This document shows, one piece after another, positions 8,168 through 16,523 of a stretch of DNA of 47,053 nucleotides. Within the stretch, counting starts at the first letter, position 1. Every line of letters starts with the position of its first letter. This DNA is from Collinsella sp. (GTDB taxonomy: Bacteria > Actinomycetota > Coriobacteriia > Coriobacteriales > Coriobacteriaceae), in assembly GCA_019414025.1 (NCBI GenBank), contig DXMU01000048.1, forward strand, positions 1 through 47,053. Direction: 5' to 3'. A program made the translations under genes and the position numbers. A model generated the notes under the pieces. That model saw only the letters and a program-made list of their open reading frames with translations, searched no databases and had not been told where the DNA came from.

Positions 8168-8204
8168 GGAATGATTATTTAATCCCCGTCCCAGAATAAT
8201 CATT
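8168..8204 (-). repeat. REP-like hairpin, second of an inverted pair
   Basis: This is the reverse complement of the core of 8084-8136: GGAATGATT, a loop containing AATCCCCGTCCCAGAAT, then AATCATT. Loops and inner stems match at all but one position. The pair forms a BIME-like cruciform ending 19 bp before the rsmF-like start codon. Confidence 0.7.
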
Positions 8205-8223
8205 TAGGTGGAAGGAAAGACGG

Positions 8224-9327
8224 ATGTCCAAGCCGCGTCGTCGTAAGCAGAAAAAGCAGGTCAAGCCCGAGCTCAAGCTCAGGCAATTTGCCGCCACCGA
8301 GCTTTCCGACCAGCTTGCCGCCCTTCCCTGCGCCGCCGACCTGCCGCGCTTTATGGTCGACACGGTCGCCGGCGCCTATGCCCCCACCGATGCCGAGCTC
8401 ATGATCGAGGGCTTCGGCGCCGCGGCCACACGCCCGGTCACGCTGCGCGCCAACACGCTCAAGGCAACCGCCGAGGACATCGCTGCGGCGCTCGATGCCG
8501 CCGGCATCGCGCACCAAACCGTTACCTGGTATCCGGACGCCTTTATCCTGCCCGAGGCCCAGGTTTCCGATCTGTGGGATCTCGACATCTACCGCGACGG
8601 CAAGATCTATCTGCAGAGCCTGTCGTCCATGATGCCGCCTTTGGTGTTGGGTGCTCAGGCCGGCGAGGACATCCTGGACATGTGCGCAGCCCCTGGCGGC
8701 AAGACGACGCAGATCGCCGCCCTCACCCAGGGCCAGGCACACCTCACCGCCTGCGAGATGAGCATTCCCCGCGCCGAGAAGCTCGAAGCCAACCTCCACC
8801 GCCAAGGTGCCAAAAACGTGCCCGTCATGCGCATCGACGCACGCGAGCTCGACGAGTTCTTCCGCTTTGACCGCATCCTGCTCGACGCTCCCTGCACCGG
8901 CACGGGCACCGTCATCAGCGGCAACGAGAAAAGCCTGCGCGGCCTGACCGAGCAGCTGCTGAGCAAGTGTGCCCGCTCGCAGCGAGCGCTTCTGGACCGC
9001 GCCACGGGAGCCCTTAAACCGGGCGGCACGCTCGTCTATTCGACTTGTTCGATCTTGCCGCAGGAAAACGAGGACGCCCTGCAAGAGGCGCTCGACAAGC
9101 ATATGGACTGCGAGCTTATCCCCCTCGACGGCACGCCGAGCGAAAGCGAAGCGCGTCGCGCCCAGGACGCCGGCGAGGAGCCGCATATCGAGAGCAACGC
9201 TCTCACCGAGGCCATCGCCGCGGGTCAGGTATCGGCCGTCGCCAACGGCCTGCCCGGCACGCTGACCATTCCGCCTAGCCGCGACTTTGAGGGCTTCTAC
9301 ATTGCCCTGATCCGAAAACGCAGCTAG
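8224..9327 (+). CDS. RsmF/RsmB-type rRNA (cytosine-C5) methyltransferase
   Basis: A SAM-dependent RNA m5C methyltransferase of the NOL1/NOP2/Sun family, 367 residues. A Lys/Arg-rich N-terminus and a short N-terminal domain (about 20-110) lead into the catalytic domain: the SAM loop DMCAAPGGKTTQ at ~152-163, DAPCTGTG with C224 (resolving Cys) and STCS with C275 (nucleophile). The C-terminus ends SRDFEGFYIALIRK, typical of the catalytic core. It lacks the extra C-terminal domains of full-length RsmF and the NusB domain of RsmB, so the exact rRNA position is not assignable. GGAAGG precedes the ATG. Confidence 0.92.
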   Translation: MSKPRRRKQKKQVKPELKLRQFAATELSDQLAALPCAADLPRFMVDTVAGAYAPTDAELMIEGFGAAATRPVTLRANTLKATAEDIAAALDAAGIAHQTVTWYPDAFILPEAQVSDLWDLDIYRDGKIYLQSLSSMMPPLVLGAQAGEDILDMCAAPGGKTTQIAALTQGQAHLTACEMSIPRAEKLEANLHRQGAKNVPVMRIDARELDEFFRFDRILLDAPCTGTGTVISGNEKSLRGLTEQLLSKCARSQRALLDRATGALKPGGTLVYSTCSILPQENEDALQEALDKHMDCELIPLDGTPSESEARRAQDAGEEPHIESNALTEAIAAGQVSAVANGLPGTLTIPPSRDFEGFYIALIRKRS

Positions 9328-9351
9328 CGCACGGATCCAAAACTCAACAAG

Positions 9352-9522
9352 CTATCTCTGTGCGCGTTTGCCCTGCTGGTCGCGATGCTGTTTAAGCATC
9401 GCGCGCTCCTTGCGTTCGGCCCTTTTGCCCTTAATGGCCGTGACCACAAAGTAGATGACCGCGGCGGCTACGATTGCGCCCACGCATAGGCCAATCGGGC
9501 CCAACATTGCCGAAAATTCCAT
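9352..9522 (-). CDS. 56-residue small membrane protein
   Basis: Sequence begins MEFSAMLGPIG, with one hydrophobic helix at residues ~7-29 (IGLCVGAIVAAAVIYFVV) and a strongly basic tail (KGKRAERKERAMLKQ). GAGAGGTGA lies 7-8 nt before the ATG. The hydrophobic-then-basic layout predicts an N-out, C-in single-pass peptide. It converges on the m5C methyltransferase gene with only 24 bp between stop codons. No family is recognised. Confidence 0.72.
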   Translation of the reverse strand: MEFSAMLGPIGLCVGAIVAAAVIYFVVTAIKGKRAERKERAMLKQHRDQQGKRAQR

Positions 9523-9713
9523 ACCGCGTCACCTCTCTTTTAAACGGGACTTTCAAGATAGCACCTCGATACCCGCCACCACAGCTCCTTCACGTTCGCC
9601 GGCCCTTCGGTCTAACGGATGGCGCGGCGGGGAAAAATCAACTCGTCAAACGATTTAGCATTCGCAATTCCGGCTGCATAGCGCCGGCCGTTATCACATA
9701 GAATCGAGCCTCC

Positions 9714-10805
9714 ATGGATACCCTCAACGACCTAAACGAGCGCGTCGACGCCTTTGTCGGCACCAGCTCCTTCGACACGCCCACCGCGACAAACGACCAA
9801 GCTCCCATCGATGTTCCCGCCGAGGTTCACGAGGACATCGTCGCCTCGGTCGACTTCTCCGAGGTAGAGCTTGCAGACGAATTTACCGAGCCCCAGGTGG
9901 CCGTAACTCCCAACGGCCTCTTGCCCATGGAGCCGCTGCCCATCGACGGACGTCTGCGCAAGGCGGCCCTCCGCATGCCCGACGAGATCGAGGAGGCCAG
10001 CGGCTTTACGCTCTTTGGCCGCCGCATCAAGTCGCTTATCTACACTACCGACGTCGCGGTCATCCGCAACTCCAATGCCGACGCCGTGTTTGCCGTCTAC
10101 CCCTTCACGCCGCAGCCCGCCATTACGCAGGCGCTGCTGACCGTCGCCGAGTGCCCGGTCTTCGTAGGCGTGGGCGGTGGCACCACCACCGGTAAGCGCT
10201 CCGTGCAGATGGCAGCCGTCTCCGAGATGCAGGGCGCGGCGGGCTGCGTGGTCAACTCCCCCGCCACTGCCGAAATGGTCGAGCACATCACCAACATCGC
10301 CGACATCCCCGTCATCGCCACGGTCGTTCGCTGCGATGACGATGCTCACGCCAAGGTGCGCGCCGGAGCCAAGATTCTCAACATCGCGGCCGGCAAGAAC
10401 ACGCCCCAGGTCCTGCGCGAGCTGCGCGAGCACTATCCCAACCTGCCGCTCATCGCACCGGGCGGCAAGACGCCCGAGAGCATCCGTGAGACCATCGCCG
10501 CCGGCGCCAACGCCATCATTTGGACGCCGCCTTCGGCCCAGCAGCTGCAGACCGACATGATGCAGCGCTACCGCAAGATGAAGGAAGACGCCACGCCTGT
10601 CATCTCGCGCGACGATGTGCCCATTATCGACCAGGTCGCCGCCGCCGAGGTCAGCCAGGTCGAGAACATGAATCCCGACGTGCCGACTCCCGACGAGGTC
10701 ATCGAGCGCGTCGCTTCGATCCACGATCATATCGAGGAGCGTCGCGCCAACCGCGGACTCAAGCCCTCGCTGCACGGCTTCTTCTTCCGCGGAAAGAAGC
10801 GCTAG
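9714..10805 (+). CDS. Uncharacterised TIM-barrel-like protein
   Basis: A 363-residue soluble protein. Residues 1-85 are acidic and low in similarity to anything I know. From ~100 the pattern is strand/helix repeats: VFVGVGGGTTTGKRS (~150), GAAGCVVNSPATAEMV (~173), IPVIATVV, GAKILNIAAG, LPLIAPGGKTPESI (~248) and GANAIIWTPP. These GG-containing loops after strands resemble phosphate-binding loops of TIM-barrel enzymes such as KDPG-aldolase or ThiE-like proteins, but no catalytic set is recognised. No Shine-Dalgarno is visible; TAGAAT at 9699-9704, nine bases before the ATG, would fit a -10 and a leaderless mRNA. Confidence 0.82.
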   Translation: MDTLNDLNERVDAFVGTSSFDTPTATNDQAPIDVPAEVHEDIVASVDFSEVELADEFTEPQVAVTPNGLLPMEPLPIDGRLRKAALRMPDEIEEASGFTLFGRRIKSLIYTTDVAVIRNSNADAVFAVYPFTPQPAITQALLTVAECPVFVGVGGGTTTGKRSVQMAAVSEMQGAAGCVVNSPATAEMVEHITNIADIPVIATVVRCDDDAHAKVRAGAKILNIAAGKNTPQVLRELREHYPNLPLIAPGGKTPESIRETIAAGANAIIWTPPSAQQLQTDMMQRYRKMKEDATPVISRDDVPIIDQVAAAEVSQVENMNPDVPTPDEVIERVASIHDHIEERRANRGLKPSLHGFFFRGKKR

Positions 10806-10816
10806 CAAAACATCTT

Positions 10817-10849
10817 GGCCCGCCCCACAAACGTGAGGCGGGCCGTTTT
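10817..10849 (+). terminator. Intrinsic terminator after the TIM-barrel-like gene
   Basis: GGCCCGCC and GGCGGGCC pair around a 12-nt loop, followed by GTTTTCGTTT. It lies 11 bp after the stop codon. Confidence 0.8.
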
Positions 10850-10885
10850 CGTTTGAGCAATCATGCGGCGACGTGATGCGGCAAA

Positions 10886-11776
10886 TTAATCCACGCGCTT
10901 GTCGCCCATAAAGAAGAGCGCCACCGTACCAGGTCCGGTGTGCGAACCGATCAGAGCACCAATGCTATTGATCTCAATCTTGCCTTTGAGCTGCGGAACC
11001 TGTTCCTCAATCAGCGCCGCAACTGCCTCGGCATCCTCGCGGCACGCCGAGTGCGACATGATGCACTTACCCGAATAATCCGCACCGTCCTGCACGTGCG
11101 CCATCATGGTCTTAGCCATCTCGGAAATCGCGCGCTTCTTAGTGCGAATCTTCTCACGTGGCGACAGCCTACCTTCGCAATCGACCGTCATAAGCGGGCA
11201 AATCTTAAGCGCCGTGCCGATAATCGCGCTGGCCGCCGAGATACGACCGCCGCGCAAATAGCTCGATAGGTCAGTCGAAAAGAACCAGTGATGCAGGTTG
11301 AGCTTGTGCTCCTCGATCCAGGCAGCCGTCTCGTCGAGCGAAGCGCCGCTATCGCGAACGTCGGCGACATATTCCAGCAACAGGCCAAAGCCCGAAGACG
11401 CCCCCAGGGAATCGATGACGCGAACCTTGCCGCCCTGGGGATAGCGATCCGCGAGCATCTGTGCCGCAACGCAGGCCGATCCATACGTACCCGAAATACC
11501 CGACGACAACGTCAGGTGCAGCACGTCTTTACCCTCGGCAACAAACGGCTCCCAAAACTCCTCGTACTCACCCACGCTCACCTGAGACGTCTTGGGCATG
11601 GCGCCCGCGGCAATCTGGGCAAAAAACTCGTCCGGCGAAATCGACTGGTACAGATCGTCCGTATAGACAACATCATCGATCTCGTAATGAAAACACACGA
11701 CAGGGATATTGTGCGACGCAAAGAACTCACGGGTTCGATCGGCGGCGGATTCACAAGTCAGGACAAAATCACTCAT
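10886..11776 (-). CDS. DegV-family fatty-acid-binding protein
   Basis: DegV/FakB proteins bind a single fatty acid in a two-domain fold; FakB members present it to the kinase FakA for phosphorylation and use in phospholipid synthesis. The 296-residue product starts MSDFVLTCESAADRT. It has TSQVSVGEYEEF and LTLSSGISGTY, then RVIDSLGASSGFGLL, SYLRGGRIS (the RGG/GRI family signature) and IGSHTGPGTVALFF at the C-terminus. The ATG at 11776 has AAGGAG 8 nt upstream; the open frame extends further but has no ribosome site. No fakA kinase lies nearby, so the role in fatty-acid uptake is inferred from the family. Confidence 0.93.
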   Translation of the reverse strand: MSDFVLTCESAADRTREFFASHNIPVVCFHYEIDDVVYTDDLYQSISPDEFFAQIAAGAMPKTSQVSVGEYEEFWEPFVAEGKDVLHLTLSSGISGTYGSACVAAQMLADRYPQGGKVRVIDSLGASSGFGLLLEYVADVRDSGASLDETAAWIEEHKLNLHHWFFSTDLSSYLRGGRISAASAIIGTALKICPLMTVDCEGRLSPREKIRTKKRAISEMAKTMMAHVQDGADYSGKCIMSHSACREDAEAVAALIEEQVPQLKGKIEINSIGALIGSHTGPGTVALFFMGDKRVD

Positions 11777-12037
11777 ATGAGGCTCCTTACGTATTACTAC
11801 GAAAATTATCGCACAGCGAGCCTGGATACGGTACAAATGTCCACTATTTACCAAATCGAACCATCTGTATAGAACATCTTTACCATCATCATCTCCACCA
11901 AACCATAGACAACCGTCCACAAAGACACCCTCGGTGTCTCCACCCAACCGCCATATCTACCTTAACTAAATCGATTTAGCAAACCGCTCATCCGACAATT
12001 GAGCCGCCAGCGCAAAATTGAAACAAAGGCGGCGCAT

Positions 12038-12067
12038 ACTGATAAACGTTTGACGCTGTTTATCAGT
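12038..12067. promoter_or_regulatory. 10-bp inverted repeat upstream of fbp
   Basis: ACTGATAAAC (12038-12047) and GTTTATCAGT (12058-12067) are perfect complements separated by 10 bp. They end 27 bp before the fbp start codon and are followed by TTT. This could be a dimer operator for sugar-responsive control of gluconeogenesis or a weak attenuator hairpin. Confidence 0.5.
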
Positions 12068-12094
12068 TTTACCAACCCCATCGGAAGGTGTTTC

Positions 12095-14011
12095 ATGGTC
12101 GCATCCGATCGCAATCCGCAAGACTTCAAGTATCTGCGCCTGCTGTCGAGACAATTCCCCACCGAGCAATCCGCGTTTACCGAGATCATCAATCTCTCGG
12201 CCATCCTCAACCTGCCCAAGGGCACCGAGCATTTTATGAGCGACCTGCATGGCGAATACGAAGCCTTCATGCACATCCTCAACAACTGCTCGGGCGTCGT
12301 GCGCGAGCATGTCGACGAAATCTTTGGCGACACGCTCTCCTTTGACGAAAAGGGCAAGCTGTGCACGCTCATCTACTATCCGCGCGAGAAGATCGATCTT
12401 GTCCGCAGCCAGCACGACGACTCGCCCACCTGGTACAAAACCATGCTCGACCAGCTCATTGTGGTGGCGCGTTCGCTTTCGAGTCGCTACACGCGCTCCA
12501 AGGTGCGCAAGGCCATCCCGCGCGATTACGCCTACATCATCGACGAGCTCCTGCACACGCATCCGGATGAGAACAACTACCGCGTGCGCTATCACGAGCG
12601 CATCGTTGAGTCCATCCTGGAGACCGCCAGCGCCGACGACTTCATCGAGTCGCTCGCCTCACTCATCAAGCGCCTAGCTGTCGACCACCTGCACCTGGTG
12701 GGCGATATCTTCGACCGCGGCGGCGGCGCGGCAAAGATTATGGACCGTCTACTCACCTACCATTCACTCGACATCCAGTGGGGCAACCACGATCTGCTGT
12801 GGATGGGCGCTGCGGCAGGAGAGCCCGCCTGCATCGCCACGGTGCTGCGCAATAACCTTCGCTATGACAATTACGAGATCCTGGAGAACGACTACGGTAT
12901 CTCGCTGCGCGAGCTTGTCGCCTTCGCCGACGCCACCTATACCGCCGGCGAGTCCATCAGCCCGCTGATCAAAGCCATTAACGTCCTGCTCTTTAAGCTC
13001 GAGGGTCAGATCATCCAGCGCCATCCCGAGTTCGATATGGCAGACCGTCTGTTGCTCGACAAGGTCGATCGCGACGCCGACACGGTCACGCTTGCCGACG
13101 GCAGCGTTTGGCCACTCACGACCAACGACTTCCCCACCGTCGATCCGGCGGACCCCTACACGCTCACGTCTCAGGAGCAGCACATCATAGACAAGCTTGT
13201 GTCCGAGTTTGTCACCGCCGATCATCTGCATCGCCACATCGATTTCCTCTATACCCACGGCTCCATGTATAAGGTCGCCAACGGCAATCTGCTCTTCCAC
13301 GGCTGCGTGCCGCTCAACGAGGACGGCACGTTTAGCAGCATGAACTGCCTGGGCACGTGGCACGCCGGTCACGACTACCTCGATTTTTGCGACCATATCG
13401 CCCGCCGTGCCTGGCGCAACGGCGACTGCGATGCCCTCGACTGGATGTGGTATCTCTGGATCGGCATGAAGTCGCCGGCAAGCGGACGCGAGGTTCGCAC
13501 GTTCGAACGCGCCTACATCGCCGATAAGAGCACCTGGGTCGAGCCGATGGACCCGTACTTTACGCTTACCAAGTCGCCCTCGGTCTGCGACGACATCATG
13601 CGCGAGTTTGGCGTCACCCCCATGGCATGCTCGCCGACAGGGCACATCATCAACGGCCATACGCCCGTCAAGACGACCAAGGGCGAGCAGCCTATCCGAG
13701 CCGAGGGCAAGCTACTGGTCATCGATGGCGGCTTCTGCCGTGCCTATCACCCCAAGACGGGCATTGCCGGATACACGCTTATCTCCAGCTCGCGCGGATG
13801 TCGCCTCAAGTCGCACCAAGCCTTTACCACGGTTGCCGAGGCACTTACCCGCAATGTCGACATCGAGAGCGAGACCAACCGCTTTGACGAGGCCGACCGT
13901 CGCCGCATGGTCAGCGATACCGATACGGGCGCCAAGATCCGCAGCCAAATCCAGGACCTGCGCCAGCTGCTCGATGCATATAGAAACGGTGCCATCGAGG
14001 AGCGCGCCTAG
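12095..14011 (+). CDS. fbp: Fructose-1,6-bisphosphatase, class III
   Basis: This enzyme hydrolyses fructose 1,6-bisphosphate to fructose 6-phosphate in gluconeogenesis. Class III enzymes use a metallophosphoesterase fold rather than the class I/II sugar-phosphatase fold. The 638-residue product has normal family length and shows the metal-binding motifs in order: SDLHGEYEAF (~48), GDIFDRGGG (~203) and GNHDLLWMGA (~230). It ends with the GHIINGHTPVK and IDGGFCRAYHPKTGIAGY blocks. The ATG at 12095 has GGAAGG 7 nt upstream. An inverted repeat in the leader suggests regulation. The gtrA-like gene follows closely on the same strand. Confidence 0.96.
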   Translation: MVASDRNPQDFKYLRLLSRQFPTEQSAFTEIINLSAILNLPKGTEHFMSDLHGEYEAFMHILNNCSGVVREHVDEIFGDTLSFDEKGKLCTLIYYPREKIDLVRSQHDDSPTWYKTMLDQLIVVARSLSSRYTRSKVRKAIPRDYAYIIDELLHTHPDENNYRVRYHERIVESILETASADDFIESLASLIKRLAVDHLHLVGDIFDRGGGAAKIMDRLLTYHSLDIQWGNHDLLWMGAAAGEPACIATVLRNNLRYDNYEILENDYGISLRELVAFADATYTAGESISPLIKAINVLLFKLEGQIIQRHPEFDMADRLLLDKVDRDADTVTLADGSVWPLTTNDFPTVDPADPYTLTSQEQHIIDKLVSEFVTADHLHRHIDFLYTHGSMYKVANGNLLFHGCVPLNEDGTFSSMNCLGTWHAGHDYLDFCDHIARRAWRNGDCDALDWMWYLWIGMKSPASGREVRTFERAYIADKSTWVEPMDPYFTLTKSPSVCDDIMREFGVTPMACSPTGHIINGHTPVKTTKGEQPIRAEGKLLVIDGGFCRAYHPKTGIAGYTLISSSRGCRLKSHQAFTTVAEALTRNVDIESETNRFDEADRRRMVSDTDTGAKIRSQIQDLRQLLDAYRNGAIEERA

Positions 14012-14089
14012 CCCCGCCTGCGGGGATTGGCTAAACTTGCTAAGTTTGTCATCCCCACGGTGCTGCGGCGCCACCCTAAGGCAGGTACC

Positions 14090-14485
14090 ATGCAAAAGCT
14101 CCTTGCGCAGATCATGAAGTTTGGCGTCGTCGGCGTCATTGCCACCGTCATCGACTTTGGCATTATGAATCTGCTCCACTACGGTCTGGGCCTCAATATC
14201 CTAATCGCCAACACCAGCGGCTTTATCGTCTCGCTCATCTTTAACTACGTCGCGAGCATGAAGTACGTGTTTGCACACAAGGAGGGCATGAGCCGCCGCC
14301 GCGAGTTCATCATCTTTGTCGTGCTGTCCGTTATTGGCCTGGTGCTCAACGACGGCATCGTGCTGGCCCTCAACGCCGGCCTGGGTCTCGAGGCCAATAT
14401 CGCCAAGATTTGCGCTACCGCACTGGTCATGGTCTACAACTTTATAACGCGCAAGATTTTCCTGGAGGGCGAGCAGACCAAGTAG
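14090..14485 (+). CDS. GtrA-family membrane protein
   Basis: A 131-residue protein with four transmembrane helices; GtrA proteins are small membrane partners, probably flippases, of polyprenyl-phosphate sugar transfer used in wall or surface glycan decoration. The KFGVVGVIATVIDFG opening and FNYVASMKYVF between helices 2 and 3 are family hallmarks. The ATG at 14090 is chosen because of AAGGCAGG just upstream. An in-frame TTG at 14027 would add a basic 21-residue extension and cannot be excluded. A paralogue follows at 14706. No glycosyltransferase gene is adjacent, so the partner is unknown. Confidence 0.88.
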   Translation: MQKLLAQIMKFGVVGVIATVIDFGIMNLLHYGLGLNILIANTSGFIVSLIFNYVASMKYVFAHKEGMSRRREFIIFVVLSVIGLVLNDGIVLALNAGLGLEANIAKICATALVMVYNFITRKIFLEGEQTK

Positions 14486-14705
14486 CTCGGCCTCCTCGTT
14501 GCACTACGGAGCCCACGTATGACGTGCGTTGAGCGCCGTGTTGTTCGTGGGCCTTGCTCGTTTACGGGAAGATTTGCAACGTTTGCGGATTACCTCTTGA
14601 ATATTTGGCGAGTTCGTATAGTTCTTCCCAGAGACCTTACGTTTCCCGTGCAAAAGCTCTAAAGTAACTCGTTGCTCGATTCATCAACGCATTGGATGTG
14701 ATTAC

Positions 14706-15113
14706 GTGCGCAAGGCACTGGCACAACCTCATACCAAGCAGTTCCTCAAGTTCGCTGTCGTGGGTCTCATCTCCTTTGGCATCGACTGGGGCATGCTCAT
14801 TGCGCTCGTCGAGCAGTTCCACCTCAACTTTTTGGTGAGCACCACGGTCTCGTTTACCACGTCCGTCGTGGTCAACTACTGGCTCAGCATGAAGTACGTG
14901 TTCGACCATCGCGAGGGCATGAGCCGTAAGCGCGAGTTCACGATCTTCACCATCCTGTCGGTGATTGGTTTGGGCCTCAACGACCTGTACATGTTTGTCG
15001 GCGTCACGTTTTTGAGCATCGGCTACCAGGCCATGAAGGCCATCGCCACGTTCCTGGTCACCTGGTACAACTACTTTAGCCGCCGCTTTTTCCTCGAGGG
15101 CGCACAGTCGTAG
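14706..15113 (+). CDS. GtrA-family membrane protein, tandem paralogue
   Basis: A 135-residue, four-helix GtrA protein clearly related to the preceding gene: KFAVVGLISFGIDWG, VVNYWLSMKYVF, EGMSRKREF and the C-terminal RRFFLEGAQS match KFGVVGVIATVIDFG, FNYVASMKYVF, EGMSRRREF and RKIFLEGEQT. The start is a GTG at 14706. The 220-bp gap before it is relatively AT-rich and probably carries its own promoter. A terminator follows. The two copies could form a heterodimer or serve different sugar substrates; that is inference. Confidence 0.88.
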   Translation: MRKALAQPHTKQFLKFAVVGLISFGIDWGMLIALVEQFHLNFLVSTTVSFTTSVVVNYWLSMKYVFDHREGMSRKREFTIFTILSVIGLGLNDLYMFVGVTFLSIGYQAMKAIATFLVTWYNYFSRRFFLEGAQS

Positions 15114-15138
15114 ACAGCCCAACATAATCTCGCTTCGC

Positions 15139-15173
15139 AGCCGGTTGGAATTCACGTTCCAACCGGCTTTTTG
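15139..15173 (+). terminator. Intrinsic terminator after the gtrA pair
   Basis: AGCCGGTTGGAA and TTCCAACCGGCT form a perfect 12-bp stem with a 6-nt loop, followed by TTTTTG. Confidence 0.92.
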
Positions 15174-15224
15174 TTTGCAGAGCCTGTCGAGGAAGGCGTG
15201 CGAGGCGGGCTACAGCGTCGAAAT

Positions 15225-15516
15225 GGGACGCAGTTTCCCCAGGGGCACAGTTCCGGAAACTACATCCCAGATCGCACCCTCAGAGTGGGACACAATTTCC
15301 GCAACGCCATCCTAGCGGAAAGCATGTCCCAGAATCGGAGCCCGAAACGGGCCGCACTTTCCCTGGAGGCGCCATTACGGAAAGTGCATCCCAGTTTGCA
15401 GCCTCAGAACGGGACGCAGTTTCCCCGGGAGCGCTGTTCCGGAAATTGCATCCCGGAACAGCGCTTCAAAACGGGACACGGTTTCCGGTTGAGGCACGAT
15501 CGGAAAACAATTTCCC
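15225..15516. repeat. Five-unit tandem array, 62-bp period, each unit palindromic
   Basis: Units start at 15225, 15287, 15349, 15411 and 15473, an exact 62-bp period. Each has a 14-bp arm (consensus GGGACRCARTTTCC), ~16 nt, a complementary arm (GGAAANTGCATCCC) and ~18 nt of spacer; the fifth is degenerate and lacks the spacer. Spacer and loop bases vary much more than the arms. Some arm mismatches become G-U pairs if the minus strand is transcribed; unit 1 is then fully paired. There is no Shine-Dalgarno-led ORF. It lies between two terminators, so it is not simply an untranslated region of either neighbour. Confidence 0.88.
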
Positions 15517-15565
15517 ATTCCCGGCAAATCAACCGATCGACAATCCCTCAGCCCCTACATGACAA

Positions 15566-15603
15566 AAACGGGCAGCCCGGATGTTTGTCCGAACCGCCCG
15601 TTT
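15566..15603 (-). terminator. Intrinsic terminator of the DUF4430 operon
   Basis: On the minus strand AAACGGGC pairs with GCCCGTTT, with an inner TCGGA/TCCG pair, followed by TTTTTG. It lies 20 bp past the stop codon of the second DUF4430 gene. Confidence 0.85.
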
Positions 15604-15623
15604 GGCGTGTTATGTCGAGGCAT

Positions 15624-16514
15624 TTAGCCTGTTACGTAATACCAGACGACACTGTCGCCGTTGGATAAAACATAGTTGCTGCAAGCCGTGTTGGGCGTCG
15701 CGCCGTTAACGGAGTACATCCAACCACTCTTGCCGCCGTGCTCCTTCTCGGCCAAACCGCCAATGGCGGCGACATACGTGCCGTACGACGAACCGCGAGC
15801 ATTCACGGAAAGGCCCAGAGCGCACAGGGCATCGTAGACCGTAGCGCCCTCGTTAAAGGTGAAGGTGCCGCCAGAAGACACAGGATTTCCCACAGCGCTT
15901 GATGTGACCGAAACCGTCACCGTGACGTAGCCAGGCTGCTGTGAGCCGCTCTGGTTACCCGACGAGGCATTGCCGCCGTTGGACGCAGGCCCACCGCCGG
16001 TCGCCGAGCCACCGCCCGAAGAGGCGCCGCCAGAAGAGATGGATCCACCAGTGGATTCCGTGCCCTGCCCGGCAGGCGTCTTTTCGGACTTCTTACCGCC
16101 CTTGCCTTCGGACTTCTTGCCTTTCGAATCCTTATTTGAGTCCCTGTTCGAAGACTCGGAATCGTCTTTGGAGTCAGATTCATCCGACTCCTTAGACTCG
16201 AAGCCCGCAGTATCAGAAGACGAGGAGCCCGCCGCCCCTGTCTTGCCAGAGGCAGCAGAGCCAGAGTCGGCAACGCTCTTCCCCGTCACGGCCTGAGTAA
16301 TCCAATCGATGGACCAAGCGCCGCTGGCAGAAGGCTGGACAAAGCCCAGCGAGACAACGATCAAGACGATACAGGCGGTTGTCAGGATGCCAGCGAGCGC
16401 CTTGCGCCGCGGGGCGGACGCCGCCGGGGCGGCGCCCTTTTGCTTTGCATCGTCGAGCTGGATGAACGACGAGTCGGGCTGTTTGGAGCCGGCGTCCTGA
16501 GATTTATCGGACAC
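15624..16514 (-). CDS. Membrane-anchored DUF4430 protein, candidate B12-binding
   Basis: A 296-residue protein. A short cytoplasmic N-terminus (~1-40) leads to one transmembrane helix (~41-60, LAGILTTACIVLIVVSLGF), then a ~125-residue Ser/Asp/Lys then Gly/Ser linker, then a C-terminal DUF4430 domain (~195-296) with the family pattern GWMYSVNG...NGDSVVWYY. DUF4430 is related to the C-terminal domain of intrinsic factor and transcobalamin. The gene starts 9 nt after the stop of the giant surface protein (GTG at 16514 with AGGTGA upstream; another GTG at 16523 abuts that stop), so they are translationally coupled and share the upstream cobalamin riboswitch. B12 binding is inferred. Confidence 0.88.
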   Translation of the reverse strand: MSDKSQDAGSKQPDSSFIQLDDAKQKGAAPAASAPRRKALAGILTTACIVLIVVSLGFVQPSASGAWSIDWITQAVTGKSVADSGSAASGKTGAAGSSSSDTAGFESKESDESDSKDDSESSNRDSNKDSKGKKSEGKGGKKSEKTPAGQGTESTGGSISSGGASSGGGSATGGGPASNGGNASSGNQSGSQQPGYVTVTVSVTSSAVGNPVSSGGTFTFNEGATVYDALCALGLSVNARGSSYGTYVAAIGGLAEKEHGGKSGWMYSVNGATPNTACSNYVLSNGDSVVWYYVTG

Positions 16515-16523
16515 GGTCCTCAC

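Noticed and set aside
11777..11947. N-terminal extension of DegV to 353 residues
   Set aside because: The extension lacks family similarity, and a strong AAGGAG precedes the internal ATG at 11776.
15225..15516. CRISPR array
   Set aside because: The period is exact, but the repeated parts are two separated 14-bp arms that vary between units, with 16- and 18-nt gaps; there is no constant 25-37-bp repeat, no spacers of usual size and no cas genes.
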